Of a DNA stretch of 64,000 bases, positions 19,837 through 32,816 are shown one piece after another. Every line of letters starts with the position of its first letter. The first letter of the stretch is position 1. A program made the translations under genes and the position numbers. The notes below the pieces were generated by a model. The model had not been told where the DNA came from, made no database searches, and was given only the letters and a program-made list of their open reading frames with translations. Source of the DNA: Toxonevra muliebris (Eukaryota; Arthropoda; Insecta; Diptera; Pallopteridae); assembly GCA_963691655.1 (NCBI GenBank), contig OY829330.1, positions 2,914,001-2,978,000 of the forward strand, read 5' to 3'.

Positions 19837-21663
19837 CTATACATTTATTAGTGTAACTACAATTTTATTCCAGAAGATCCAGAAGTGCTACGATATCATA
19901 TAATATATCAATTCAAAGAGCTTGACGAGTAGGTTAGCCAAAAATTATCAGATTTAAAATCGGTTAAGCCAATTCCAAAATATTAGCGTCGGAAGTTTTT
20001 TAAAATTCGCTCATTGAACAAAGCATTGCATTCATCGTTGAAAAAATCATTGCTTAAGCGGGAGTAAATAATAAATGAGAGAGAGAAGACATGAGTAAGG
20101 GCGATGTTAGGGCCATGTTACACGGTCAATGTTTTGCTGTCAAACAATGAAATTGTTGTTGCTTTGAAAAATGAACACTGAGCAAAAGAGAGAATGAACA
20201 CATTTCACTTCAAGTTTTTTTACTGACGAAAAAAACCTGCATCACTTCAAATAAAATGGCGTTGCTGAAGATAGACTGTTGCATTTTATAGGAAAATACT
20301 AATATATTATGAAAAATACTAGACTTTTTACTAACTTTTAAATAATTTTTTTTCTTTGCCACCCTTTGCGTTGTTGACGTTTGTTTGTTTGTGAAAATGA
20401 GTGCTGTTTAAAAAATTACTTAATAATTTCTATAAAAACATGGTAATTCAATGGCCAAGTAACAAAGAGACGGAGTTTATTTTAATAGTTCGCAAATTTT
20501 AAAGATTATTTTTCTGCGTTTTTCATATATAAATGCAATATTTTTTGTATAATTTGTTGCTATTTCCACCAACATTATCTTATACTGTCATTATAATTAT
20601 TTTTCATCCGATTTCATTCCAATTGTTGAATTTTCATTCACTCCAAAATACAATAAAATACTTTTTAGTTGGAAAAACATAGTTGCAGATAAAAGTATTA
20701 AAAAATAACATTCAGCAAAAAACTGATAGTGTAACAGGGCATCAAACAAAACGATGAAAAGAGAGTAAAAACAAAAAACATTGACAGCAAAACATTGACC
20801 GTGTAACATCAACCTTACACGATCAATGTTTTGCTGTCAAACAATGCAATTGTTGTTGCTTTGAAAAATGAACACTGAGCAAAAGAGAGGATGAACACAT
20901 TTCACTTCAAATTTTTTTACTGTCGAAAAAAACCTGCATCACTTCAAATAAAATGGGGTTGCTGAAGATAGACTGTTGCATTTTATGGGAAAATACTAAT
21001 ATTTTATGAAAAATACTAGACTTTCTACTAACTTATAAATACATTTTTTTTCTTTGCCACCTTTGCGTTGGTTGTCTTTTGTTTGTTTGTAAAAATGAGT
21101 GCTGTTTAAAAAATTACTAATAATTTTTATAAAAACATGGTAATTCAATGGCCAAGTAACAAAATGGCGGAGCTTATTTTAATAGTTCGCCAATTTTAAA
21201 GATTATTTTTTTGAGTTTTTCATATATAAATGCAATATTTTTTGTATAATTTGTTGCCATTTCCACCAATATTATCTCATATTATAATTATTTTCCATCC
21301 AATTCCATTCCAATTGTTGAATTTTCATTCACTCCAAAAAACAATTAAATACTTTTTAGTTGGAAAAACATAGTTGCAAATAAAAATATTAAAATAAAAC
21401 ATTCAGGAAAAAACTGATAGTGTAACAGGGCATCAAACAAAACGATGAAAAGAGAGTAAAAACAGAAAACATTGACAGCAAAATATTGACCGTGTAACAT
21501 CAGCCTAACGGCATATCTCAGAATTATCTAACGAATTATCTGCATACACAAATAACAAAACAAACACCAACGAGTAGTTTGGTTCTCTTTTGATATTTGT
21601 TTTTCATAAAGAGATTTCTTCCGCAAAAAACTAGCCCCAGTTACTAGGGCCTTACCGACTAGT
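19837..21663 (+). repeat. Dispersed repeat B, copy 1, interrupted by a double MITE
   Basis: The outer sequence (19837-20098 and 21506-21663) matches 33714-34119 almost throughout, from CTATACATTTATTAGTGTAA to CTTACCGACTAGT. A partial inverted copy is at 61100-61262. The 1.4-kb MITE pair sits inside. Class unknown; no coding potential. Confidence 0.8.
20099..21505. mobile_element. Head-to-tail pair of about 700-bp MITEs (Harbinger-type TAA target)
   Basis: Two copies (about 20111-20814 and 20815-21505) share nearly the whole sequence. Copy A has perfect inverted ends TTACACGGTCAATGTTTTGC / GCAAAACATTGACCGTGTAA; copy B's ends differ slightly (TTACACGATC). The whole insert is flanked by TAA (20096-20098 and 21506-21508). 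Empty sites in the two other copies of the host repeat read GAGTAACGG (near 33967) and its complement-strand equivalent (near 61203). The left end carries an extra 12-bp partial copy of the tip (GGGCGATGTTA). Confidence 0.8.
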
Positions 21664-23226
21664 AGTTCTTTAATCTATTAGCATCAAATTGGTCTGAAAA
21701 ATATTTTTAGTTGTTGTTGGTATCATCTATTAAAAATAGCTCAGCTCTGTTTAAAAATTAAAAAAAACACTGTCCTGACAGTAGGGGTAACAGTACCATT
21801 TCAAAAATAAATGCCTATATGGCCAATTATTTCTGTAGGAGTCACGCGCGAAAAAAAAAATTATTTGAATTTCGTACTATAGCGACTAAATTCCATTCAT
21901 ATATATCCCATAGCATCGGGAAACACAAATGTAAAATCAATTGGTTGCTTTCGCTCTTCACTGTGAACGTTCCTTTCACTTGTGTCGCGCATCTGATCGA
22001 AATGGGAAAAATTGAAATCGGAACAAAAACGTAAAAGTAACTATGGTATATTATTCTAGTTTTTCTTCGTGCAATAGCTTTGTGTAACAGAAAACGACTT
22101 AAACTTATGAAACAATTCAATGAAATGTACCGCAAATTGCATGTAACGTTAAAGACTTTTTTTTACAAAAAGTTTTTTCTGAAAAATCTAACGAAATAAA
22201 AAATGGAAACGACCTACTTTTTTTCTAGATACAAATGCATTTTTTTAAAATAATTCAATTTTTTCGCTGTATTGGCCACCAAACTTATGTAACATGTACT
22301 GATTTAGTGAGTACATGTACAAATTTATTTGGTTTTTTATTTTAAAGTACTGATTTTAAAATTCTGAAATCAGTACGCTAACCTAGCTATTTTTGGATTT
22401 TGCATTATTTTAATACTAAGTTTTGTAATCTTAATAACATTTTTGGTCTTTTTATTAAATTTTTATCTACTTTGAATTCTTTTAATGAAAACTAGACAGA
22501 AATGTAGATTTTTTAAACTTCCTATACTGTATTCCTAAACTTCCTCGATTCCACTGAAAAAACTTTCAGTTTATTGTTCACTTTTTAGGGGAAGGAAAGA
22601 CACAGACTTGCCTTAATGAGTTTATAAAGTGAGCTTATAATCAAAAGCAAAAATCTATATATACCTGGAAAATGTACTGATTTGTACTGATTTTTGTATT
22701 TAATTCAAGTCCAATATACTGATTTTAAAAAAAAAAATTGATGTAGTTTGTATGGAATTTATAAAAAATCGAGAAAACAAGACTATAAATTTCATCAGTC
22801 TATTTGGAAATGGTTGTACGTCAATTACGTGTTTTAGAAAGTTTTCTAACTTAATGAAAAAAATAAAAATATGAATATCACGTACATTTAATCTAATTTT
22901 ATGACCTTCTTAGCCGAAAAAACCCTAATAATATGAAATTTTTCATGTTTTTTGCATCAAAGTGCACCCTAGTGGCCGTAATTGGTAAAAAATAAACTCC
23001 TCGTACCCGAAAATACCCAGAAAGAACTTTTGGTGGTAAAAATATTTGCATTTAAATGATACTACTCCGACGCGACCATAGATTAAAACAGCAACTTCAA
23101 AATGAAAAAAATCGCTTAAAATCGACAACCTGGGAAAACTGAGAAATTGCTTTTCTATATAAAACTAAGTTTTATCAATTCCCCAGAAAAAAACCCGAAA
23201 TACTCTACAGTGTTATAAGTAGTGGG
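21664..23226. other. AT-rich stretch, nothing recognised
   Basis: No credible coding frame, transposon protein motif or paired inverted repeats were seen. Confidence 0.4.
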
Positions 23227-23930
23227 TAGTGTTGATTCGATACCCACATAGTATCGATACTTTTACCCATTACTTGTATCGAATAAAAGTATAGATGCTA
23301 CCGAAAATATCGGAAAAAAGTATTGAATATGTACTTGTATCGAATACTCGTTTAAAGAGACAAATTACTCTTTTTTTAAGTGGTTGTCAAGGAAAACATT
23401 CAGGCTAGAACGGCCCATTGAGATATTTCCACTGGAAACACGTGAATCAAATAGAAAAGACGTTAATTTAATTTAGCAAATCGCTAGAAAATTTATAATA
23501 GAAGGAAAACTAATCAACAGATTAAAGCTTGCTAAAAATATTTTATTTTAATGAAAAGGTTTCAATAAACATTATGTTCTACATGCATGGCCGGAAATAT
23601 TTTCTAGAACTTCAATACTGTACTGCAATATTGTCATACATTAAAATATTGCAATATGGACTGAAATATTTTGAATAATTCTGCAGTGGCATTTTGAAAT
23701 ATATTATTGATTGCTGTAAAATATTGTAAAATGATCCACAATTTTAAATATTGTATACTAATATTTCAGTTTTTTAAATAAATATTTTCCAAAAGTATCG
23801 AGTATCCGATACTGACCCTTTTTTCCGATACTAAGTAAAATACTTATATTGTAGCATCGAGTTTCTAGAACTTCAATACTGTACTGCAATATTTTAATGT
23901 ATGCCAATATTTTCCAAAATATTTTAGTAA
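23227..23930. repeat. hAT-like subterminal repeats and a 32-bp direct repeat
   Basis: TAGTGTTGATTCGATACCC at 23227 resembles a hAT terminus and is followed by repeated GTATCGATACT-type motifs (23250-23350) that recur at 23795-23855. A degraded piece of SINE family A is at about 23380-23430 (AACGGCCCATTG). An exact 32-bp direct repeat starting TTTCTAGAACTTCAATACTG occurs at about 23602 and 23863. No matching right end was identified. Confidence 0.4.
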
Positions 23931-23949
23931 CCATAAAATAAACCAAGGT

Positions 23950-26203
23950 AAATTTTTAGGAGGGCAAAGCTTGTTTTTGTATGGGACTGGTGGCTTCCTA
24001 ACATATGTAATTCATAGCAAAGTTCTTCGTTTTCTTTTAATTTCTTTTTTTATTCCATGTAAAACAATATCGAGAAGAGTCTATTAATCGACTTTAAAAG
24101 ATTTCAAACATTATTAATCGGGTTTTAAATTGTGATCAATTCAAAAGTTGAAAATCAATTTCATTCCAATTGCACATCCTTATTGATTAGACACCACGCG
24201 GAAGTTACAATGGCATGGCAATTCAAATATTTAGCATTAGAACGACAAATCTTATTTTTAGCGTGATGACGACGTTCCTACACTATTTGCTACTACTACT
24301 ATGTCGGTACAACAGCTCACGGAGGGCTGAGGCCAAACTTTTCGTGTCCATTGAGTTATATTTGTACACGAATAGAGGGGAGCTACAGTTTCATACCGAA
24401 TCTGAACGGCGGAGTGAAAAGCTTAAGCATATGCAATTTTTACTCTTGAAGATTTGTCATGCCAAAAGTTGGTGCCGTGCATATAAACTTTTATTTTCGA
24501 TTTTTTAGCGTGCCGAGATTTCTAGTCCATTTAGGTCTTAAACAATTTTCAGCTTTGATAAACGGGAGTTTTTTCAGATTTAAATTTAAATATTTTTGCC
24601 TGAAACTTTCACAGTTTACATTTTTCACACAAAGGAACAAAATTAGGTGGCGTAGAGTAAAAAAATATATATATAAAAAATTTCCCCCACATGCCTAATA
24701 ACCACTCTAGGGTACAATCGATGGCACCTACAGACCTTTTTACACCGAATGACATGTGAACACTGCAAAAAGGATATACCATATGTTACTAATAAATGAC
24801 GATTTAACGATGTTCTAAGGAAATATTTCTCGGAAAATTTTTATATAGGTCAACAAAGACAAGAACCACCTTAAATAAAATTTTACATATGATTTTCTCA
24901 TTATTTGATTCGATTTTTGACCAAAAAATCAAAATTTCAAACCATTGTAAAAAAAAATTGTGACGTAGTGGAGCAAAAAGGGATTTGGGCTTTTGTTACT
25001 GAGGTCAAATTCTATCGTTTGCGATTGGTTTGCTTTTGTCCCGAAAATATGCGTTGCACTGTGTAATCATTAAAAAAAGCTTTCTTCATCATTATGAACA
25101 CATTTCATCTACTATAAGATAATGTAAACATTACCTATTAAGCTTTTCTCGTCAGGAACTGGTACATCTTTTGAAGGAATAACGACTAGATATATCAATG
25201 TTGAACTTGATTTCCAGTGATACAATTTAGATTATGCACAAATATTTTAAGACCAGAGTATTTAACTCATGATGTTAATAAGTAACATTGATTTCAGAGA
25301 CAAAGCATAATTTTTGGAAAGAAAATATGTTTACGTTGGCATTTATGCTAAAGAAAAATTAATTTAATTAATAAGTGCCTTCATTAAAACGTGCAAAGCC
25401 TTGTAAACTTGTCAAAATTTACAAAGTTTGATGTCACATCTTAAAAATTTGTGGGACGAAAACTAATTTCACCAATTAGATGTTGAATTCAGAGAGCAAC
25501 GACATGTAGATTTTAGAGTTTTTCTCTGATGACAATTTTTTCTGAAAATGACGACTTTTTCTTACAATTTTGACGGTTTTTGAAGTGAAGTTTCTGGCAA
25601 TACTGGTCAGGAAATTTGTTTTTGGTAGGCAGAAAAAAAGTTTTGTTCCAAATAAAAATGCCTTCGTTCACTAAGATGCTATTACAGTTATAAACTGGCC
25701 AGATTGATTGGTGAAATGGTTCTTGAGAAGCCTTTCTCACCGCAACGGAACTTTTTAAAAATCAACATTTCGAGATAATCGCATTTAAACTTTCGGCACC
25801 ACGTTCTGGCAGTCGAAGATAGCGCACAGTTGATAGCTGTGACTTTGGCTCTAGTGTTCAGATCTCTATGAAATTTGGAAAATATTTTTTCAAAAGAATG
25901 TACTTTGAGAAAATGTAACACAAGTGTATAAACCCTTTAATAGAATTTTGAAATTAAGTTGGGAAAAACAAAAAATCGCATTTGAAGGTTTCAGTGAAGT
26001 TACACTCGGTAGAACACAATAACAATACATTTTCTTCTCACGGGGAGAGTTCAGAAGATACCGTTATGATTTGCTTACAAATGATAAAGGATTAAATAAC
26101 AGTTATTTCTGTATACATAATTCGAAACATTTCTTCTTATTTTTTGGAGAAAATTAAATTTTTCCACAAGGTAAAGTATTAAATAACAGTTAGTTCTGCA
26201 TAG
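23950..26203. other. AT-rich stretch, nothing recognised
   Basis: Short open frames only, none with motifs I recognise, and no clear transposon ends. The plus-strand frames at 24.2-24.7 kb are open but compositionally unremarkable. Confidence 0.4.
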
Positions 26204-27058
26204 TTAACCCTAGAACCGTACACTCTGTTGCAAACCTATTTTCGTTATTGGGGAAACTGAAGTCTCAGTGTATTTTATATGAACAGTGATGATTTATGAA
26301 TAAATTGATTTGTTTTATTGATCAAGTTTATAATTAACTTAATTCAATAAATTAATTTAACTCATTGAATTGCACGAAGAAATTTAGTTAATTCCTTTGT
26401 TGAAAATTTTTAGTTATTGTTGAAATCCGACAATTGGGCTGGTGATCGTTGTGCAATGCGGGCTCGTTTGGCCAGTGATGCGTTTGATGTTGATGTGGAT
26501 GGTCCCGCGCCTCTTCTGCCATTTGCATCAGGACCCAAGAATTTGACCAGGTAACACTGCTCACAGGTATGAATATAGTGCTTAGCCCACGTTGGCGTCA
26601 AGGATAAATCGCACACAGCATTTGTTTTTGTGTCTTTTGTTTGCCGCATTTTGCTGTAGCAAAAGGCATCTACCACCAAACAGTTTTGTCTTCTTTGCTT
26701 GGTCCCATGTATTTCTGGCCGCGAATTGCCTTGATTTCTTCCTCAGTTTGTGTTGTTTTGATTTTTTTACACCTATGCTTGTTCTCCTTCGCCATCAATG
26801 TCAAACTCGGCCAAATGGATATCTTGAAGTGACATCTAAATCAGAATCGTCGCTACCTGGTAGATATTCTGGATCTTCGTCAGAAAAATCGTCAGCTGCA
26901 TCGACAACAAATAATGGGTAATCACGCCCACCAGACCAAAACAAAATGCAAACTCACTTTATTCAAGAGCTGATATGGTGTGGAATACGTCGTACTCTAA
27001 ATTTGAAATGGAAAGCCATTTGGGAACTCCAGTGTCCCAGGTACGGTTTTAGGGTTAA
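26204..27058 (-). mobile_element. Miniature piggyBac-like element with transposase relics
   Basis: TTAA at 26204-26207 and 27055-27058 flank inverted ends CCCTAGAACCGTAC and (complement of the right end) CCCTAAAACCGTAC, the classic piggyBac arrangement. The 847-bp body holds minus-strand relics: an acidic N-terminal piece (DDFSDEDPEYLPGSDDSD, about 26900-26850), broken frames, and a piece with Cys pairs (HTCEQCYLVKF) near 26560, as in the Cys-rich tail of these transposases. The DDD catalytic core is missing, so it depends on other copies for movement. Confidence 0.8.
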
Positions 27059-27494
27059 CACGAATTTTTTTTTTGGATTATGACAAAATAAATAAAAGAC
27101 AACAAACTCTGATAAAAAACGATACCTTAAAAAATGTCGATTTATTTTGCGCAGCAAAGAAGCAACAGCAATAAATAAAATAATAATGATGAAAAGATTT
27201 TTAAATAAGATATAAGAGCGGTTTTACTTGTGAAACTGAATTTAACAAAAATGTGTGCAGAAAGTGACCAGTTCGTAGGTAAAAAAAAATTATTATTGGA
27301 TATTATTTTCAAAGATAGTTGATTGTTTTCTCTAATGGTTAATTCAGTTACTATAAAGAGATTTATATTATACAAAATTTTTACTTAGTTTGCAAAAAAA
27401 ATGAGCTTATGTGGTTGTGACCTTCGAGGTACCCCAAATACTTTTTGATTGGAAATATTTTCCTCAGTCTCTTTGTTGTTTTTCAACGGTGAAT

Positions 27495-27710
27495 CCAGTA
27501 CAGGTAGACCTCGCTTAACACGTATTACTTCTTATAGTACGGCCTCGCTCTATCACGTTTCATTTTTTGCCAGATATTTTCGATTAAACATTTTTTTTTT
27601 AGTTAAGTTGTTTGATTTATGCAAGTACATATATCTATGCCAACAAGGAATAACCGCAAAAGTCGAGTTAGGACAAAGTTGAGTTATTACTACCACTGTA
27701 TTCCTTGCAT
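27495..27710. mobile_element. Possible pogo-like MITE
   Basis: TAGACCTCGCTTAACACG near 27503 resembles pogo/Tigger ends (CAGTxGACCCTCGCTTAA). The right side ends TTACTACCACTGTA near 27700, whose complement starts TACAGTGGTAG. The inverted match is only partial. Confidence 0.35.
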
Positions 27711-27809
27711 TAAAATACACTACTACGCAAAATTTTATGGTTGTAGATGAAAAAATTAATATTTGGCGCCAAAAATTGTTTACAGCTAAAGTCGGCTTTC
27801 TGTTCTTAT

Positions 27810-28460
27810 GATTTTGGAATAACAGCCAAACTCGTTTGATTTCAACAATTTTTTTAAGAAAATTCTTAAGTAGACTTTGTCTTTTATTCCAAACCGTACC
27901 GTGATTTGAATTAGACGCGAAATCTCTTCTTAAGTGGAGTTTAGTCATTTTTCCGTATATTTTATTATTTTTTTATGAAATTTGGAATAAGAGCCAAACT
28001 CGAGTTTAGTCATTGTTAAGTTTTTTTTCGTAGAACTTTTTGTTTGTAATGACCAGAATAATCATAATTTGGACGGCGCGGTATCGGTTGCCAAATCGCC
28101 CCGGCCTAACATACATATATCTATTCAAAGTGTTAGTTGGAAGTTAAAGGAATAGACTTTTTTAATATTTTTGATGTTCAAATATGTAGTTAAAAAACAA
28201 TGTAAACACACAAAATTTTCCATTTTGAAATTGTACCAATTTGTTTAGAGAAAGCAAAAAATTTAAATTTTTTTTGCAGTTTAAGTAAAGGCTGAAGTCA
28301 CTTAGGCTCTTCTTGGTAGATTTATTACGTTTGGAATAACAACTAAAGTCAAAGTAGGTTTTCAACAATACATTTATTACATTTGGAATAATAGCCTAAC
28401 TTTAAATAGGATTACAGAAACAAAAAATATTAATATGGAATAACAATTAAAGTCGACTTA
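27810..28460. repeat. Five degenerate copies of a TTTGGAATAACA motif
   Basis: TTTTGGAATAACAGCCAAACT (27815), ATTTGGAATAAGAGCCAAACT (27977), GTTTGGAATAACAACTAAAG (28331), ATTTGGAATAATAGCCTAACT (28382) and ATATGGAATAACAATTAAAG (28436) recur in the same orientation, often beside GTCGACTTAAG- or CTCGAGTTT-type palindromes. They are probably subterminal repeats of an unidentified DNA transposon. Confidence 0.5.
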
Positions 28461-29009
28461 AGATTTACAAATTTTAAACTATAAAAACGGAAAAAAAGCT
28501 AAAGTCTTTTGTTTCCTTAATAGTCTTAAAAAAGCTAATTATAAGATTAGTGTTGAATCACAAATTTAAATAACATTAAATTTCTAACATTTTGCATTAA
28601 AAACGGAGCTTATACTCAATTCCTTGATTTTAGGTAGCGATTTGAAACTTAAAAATGCTCTCCTGAAAACTTGCTAAAATCGACTTTAGCTGTTATGTTA
28701 ACATTCATGGTTTTATGTTAACATTCATGAGAAAAAATGTAAATAGAATGTTGAAATGCATCCAAAATGTTATCTAACTCAAGCAAACCATATGAAACAT
28801 TGAAATAATATACTACAAATGTTAAATAACATAAGCTAACAACAGTGTAAATACTACAAATGTTAACTAACATTGATAGAAGTATGAAATTAACCTTTAA
28901 GAATAGAAATGTAACGCCACAAATTTTGTATAAACATTTTACTGTTGAAGTTGATTGTCAATATTGAATTCGTTCAGATTCTATTTTTAATTTCTTTTGC
29001 AGCGTTTGG

Positions 29010-30055
29010 CAATTAGTGTCTCTGCAGTCATGGTTGACACAGAGCTCTACCAGATTGAATTTTTCCTTTGCTTTTACACAATTTATACATTTATAAAACT
29101 CGTTAGTACTTGTCGACCTTCCTCACCACATTTAGCACATATTTGATTATTTTCTTTGCACACGGTTGCTGTGTGGTTGAACCCCCAGCACTTGTAACAT
29201 CTTAGAACATTACGACTTTCATACACTATACATCAATCCCACTCAATGTTTAACTTTTTCATTTCCATAACTTTTTTAAAACCAGTTCCATCGATTTCAA
29301 ATATCGCATTATGCACATTTGGATTTTTGTAAGATTTGTATACTTTGACGCATTTGAGCTCATTACATTGTAGATTGTTTTGGTTTTTTATAGCTTGAGA
29401 TATTATCTCTCCATCAAGTTTTTCGCTCATTCCGCATATCATAATTTTTGGTTTTCTCATTCTCGGTAAGTGTATGTCATATTTTTCACTCACCTTTTCT
29501 TTAATATCATTAACCAGTATTTTTCGAGCTTCATCACTCTCACACCTAATAGCTACCGCTCCATTTTGCCTATTCGTTATTCCGCTTACTCCCACATTTA
29601 GAGTTGAGGGTTTGATTATTGTTTTTACATCGCTTTTTGTTACTTCACTCTCTTGTTCTTTTTTTTTGTCTCAATATAATAGGAACATTTCCAGCAGTTG
29701 TCTTTTTAACTTGATCTGCATAAGTTAATTTACTGTATTCAATTCTGTTCTCTTTATTTTTAAGCCACTCTATAAAGTGTTCTTTCATTATCCATTTTTT
29801 CTTCTACAATTTTTCCAAGTTTATTTTCGTTTTGTTTAATTAAATTTTTCAACTCAATATAACTATTGTTCGCCACTTTTATGTAATCAATGCACGAATC
29901 ACAAAAAAATTTAAATTTGCATCCTTCAACAATGCGTCCGATTCGTATTTGGAAAATCCAACACACTTTGCATGAAAGACTCCTCCACACAATCCATTAC
30001 ACAAAATAGTGGGCTCCCGCGAACTTGCTGTACACTTTCCGCACTTCAAATCCAT
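29010..30055 (-). mobile_element. LINE ORF1 remnant with PHD-type finger and zinc knuckles
   Basis: From ATG 30053-30055 the minus strand encodes MDLKCGKC, then ILCNGLCGGVFHAKCVGF and, after a one-base slip at an A/T run, FFCDSCIDYIK: a C4-H-C3 arrangement typical of a PHD finger. Next are a Lys/Glu-rich helical stretch, an ORF1 core (SEKYDIHLPRMRKPKIMICG, near 29470) and two zinc knuckles, CYKCWGFNHTATVC and CAKCGEEGRQ (about 29200-29110). PHD-bearing ORF1 proteins are known from CR1-type LINEs. Frameshifts and stops break it; no ORF2 follows directly. Confidence 0.75.
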
Positions 30056-30129
30056 CTTGGCAGAGATATTTTATCCGCTGCTTCTCCTCTTTGTGATAGT
30101 ATATATTTTTTTAGATATTTTTAATATTT

Positions 30130-31080
30130 TAAAACTTCTTCGAATGCAAATATATGTCTATCCAGAATGTTTTTCATTAACACAGAATGATCAAGTAGCG
30201 TCAAAAAAGTTAAATGCTTATTGTGAAGTTCGGATCGAATATCTTCTATCACATCAACTAAAGCAGTGATACATGTTTGCCTTTGGGTATCGGAATAATT
30301 TTGCTTCTGTCTTATAAGCTGATCCACGCATGAAAAAAAAATCACAGTCAACTTCATTAAGACTGGTAAGGTAATCACAATAAATATTGACTTTGGGTAC
30401 AGATAAATTCACAAATTGATTATTTAAAACATTTACATCAATGCCCTCCTGAGCGCATGGTAACTTGCTACCTATCCCAATGTCTCGAATTTGTGTCCAA
30501 GCTTGCTTTGAGCTGACAACCTTACTAAATCTATTTTTATAATATTTGATTTTATTTAGTTTAATGGCTTTTGATACTTCGCCTCTTAATATTTTAAAAT
30601 GTTTATATAGTTCAGGTTATTTGTAACGTTTCCAACAATTGTACGATTTATTGCGTTCACCAATATGCCTTTTGATGTCAGGAGTGAACCATGGTCTAGT
30701 TTTCTGCTTGACAGTTCTGTTTACAAGTGGAACAAATTTATCGAAAAGGAAACTTATATTATTCTGTTAAACTATAAATTTGTTTCCAGTGAATAGAATC
30801 AACACCTATGGCGAGCGAAGCGTTATCAATATGTTCAAAGTTTCGATAGCAGTAAGTTTGTTCATTCATAGTCATTTGAAAATTATAAGTCAGGTAAATT
30901 AAGCCATGTCTGGAGAAACAGGGTACTGAAACTTGGTCGTACAGTAAAAATTTCTGTATATCGTTAACAAAAAATAGGTCAAGAAGGGTACTAGATGTCT
31001 TGCTAAAGTGGGTAGGCAGGTCAGCTAACGAGTCTTTCGAGTTACTTGACGTTCATTTTGATAAATAAACAAGTTTCAGA
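30130..31080 (-). mobile_element. LINE ORF2 fragment (endonuclease end to RT start)
   Basis: Minus-strand frames read LLDLFFVNDIQKFLLYDQVS and FSRHGLIYLTYNF (end of the APE-type endonuclease, about 30990-30880), then KQKTRPWFTPDIKRH-like sequence near 30700 and WTQIRDIGIGSKLPCAQEGI with LNNQFVNLSVP (30500-30390). Many stops. It lies upstream of the ORF1 relic in the same orientation, which is the wrong order for one element, so there are two insertions or a rearrangement. Confidence 0.7.
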
Positions 31081-31450
31081 CCACTTTTAGACAGAAAAAA
31101 TTGGTGTCATATTCCAATGAACGACTATGCAAGTGATACTATGTTTTTTTTAGCGAATAAGAAAAAAAATCAGTTGTGCGGACAATTACATTTGTAAAAC
31201 TTACTAGATGTAATCGGTTAATTTCAGCTTATTTTATCTTTTATTTTTTCTTTTATTAAATATATTTTTTAAGGACAGTTTTTATGTAAAATGAAAAATG
31301 TCTGAGATATAAACAATCAAAAATCGTTTTTTCCAAATTTTGGAGCTCTTTTTTTTTTTTACACATATTATTTTTTGACTAAAACGAACCGATCGAGGGG
31401 GTGCCGCGAACAATTTTCCGACTTTCGAAAATTAATGGCACTCTATTGTA

Positions 31451-32816
31451 CACCCATTATCAAAATAATAGATACATACACGAATTTTGTATTTAGCAAA
31501 ACATAAAATTAGTTTTATTCAATTCATTACAAAAAACCTTACATACATTTATTCTTTATACTTCAATATATACAAAAATAAGGAACTTCAAAAGGAGATA
31601 TAAATATTTAAGAAAACAGATCAATGAATTACTTTGTGTCCAAAATAACGTTTGTCAAAAAATAGATACATTTCACGTTTTTTACGAAATTTATGAAATT
31701 ATTGACGAAATCGATTTAATCCTTCACATGCAAGCTTTCTTGGCTAATATCCAGTACACCCACTATGTTGCTCCATAACTTTTGTTATTCTCTTCGGGAT
31801 TCTGCTGATCAAGACTTGGCAGGTTTCAATTGATATTTCATATCATGCCTTTTGGATGAATTGCCGTGATTTTTGCTTATTAGCAAAATTCTGTTTAGCC
31901 AACTTGTTTTTTAAATGCCCCCACAAGTGTTCAATAGGATTAAGATACGGTGATTGACTTCGGCAAGTGAGGAGGTTAATTTTATGGTATTCAAAGCACT
32001 TCTTTACAAGCTTGGATTTGTGCTTTGGGTCATTATCCTGTTGGTAGACCCAACGAAGTGACATATTTTCTTCTGCATATAGCAGCATTACATTCTCTGA
32101 ATTATCTCTGCACTGAACTGCAATGCCATTTTATTGGTTGTTTAGAAAATTGGACCCACACCGGTCCAAGAAAAGCAGTCCCAGATCATAAAGTTCTACC
32201 ACCATGTTTAATGTTCCTCCACCTTTTTCACCTCACATTCATTCCGCAATCATTTCTAAATAAGTTGATCTCTCTCTCATCACTCCATAAAATATTTCGC
32301 CATTTTTTCCACCATCAAAATCCGGCCAGCTAGCGTGATATTTAGCGAAAACCTTATGGTTAAACACATCAGTGGAACCTTCCTTGCAATTCCTCCGGGA
32401 AGCTATGGCTGTTGTAACAGACTACGAACTGTAGGAGCTCTAACTACATATCCATTTACTGCAGAAATCGCTTTCGAGGACTTGAGATGGTCTTTTTTTG
32501 CAAACATAATTATATGGAGAACAACTTCTTGACTGGCATTTGTTGGTCTACAGCGAGTCTCCTTTCTGGTTTTTTTATAAAAACATTTATACAATTTGGC
32601 GATGTCCGAAAAAAGTTTTCGCTTTTTTCGAGGGTTCAAAACCAATCGTTTTTCTTCAGCCGTACAATGACTATTTCGCACCATCTATAGATAATATTTT
32701 TTATCATTTCTTTGCAATTACGTTCCATACCGAAAGACTTACTGCCATGTATAAAATTATACTATAAATTTAAAACTGAAAATTAGCAAAATCTATCTAT
32801 CTATTATTTTGATCAA
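31451..32816 (-). mobile_element. Tc1-like transposon, both ends, decayed transposase
   Basis: Inverted ends ATCAAAATAATAGATA (about 31459) and TATCTATTATTTTGATC (about 32797-32813). The minus-strand transposase begins MVRNSHCTAEEKRLV (32684), then SSKAISAVNGYVVRAPTVRS. A frame with ILWSDE (first catalytic Asp) lies near 32290, MIWDCFSWTGVGPI near 32200, and the second Asp in LRWVYQQDNDPKHKSKLVKK (about 32060-31990) followed by SQSPYLNPIEHLWGHLKNKL. Frameshifts and stops in the middle; about 1.37 kb overall, a normal Tc1 length. Confidence 0.85.
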
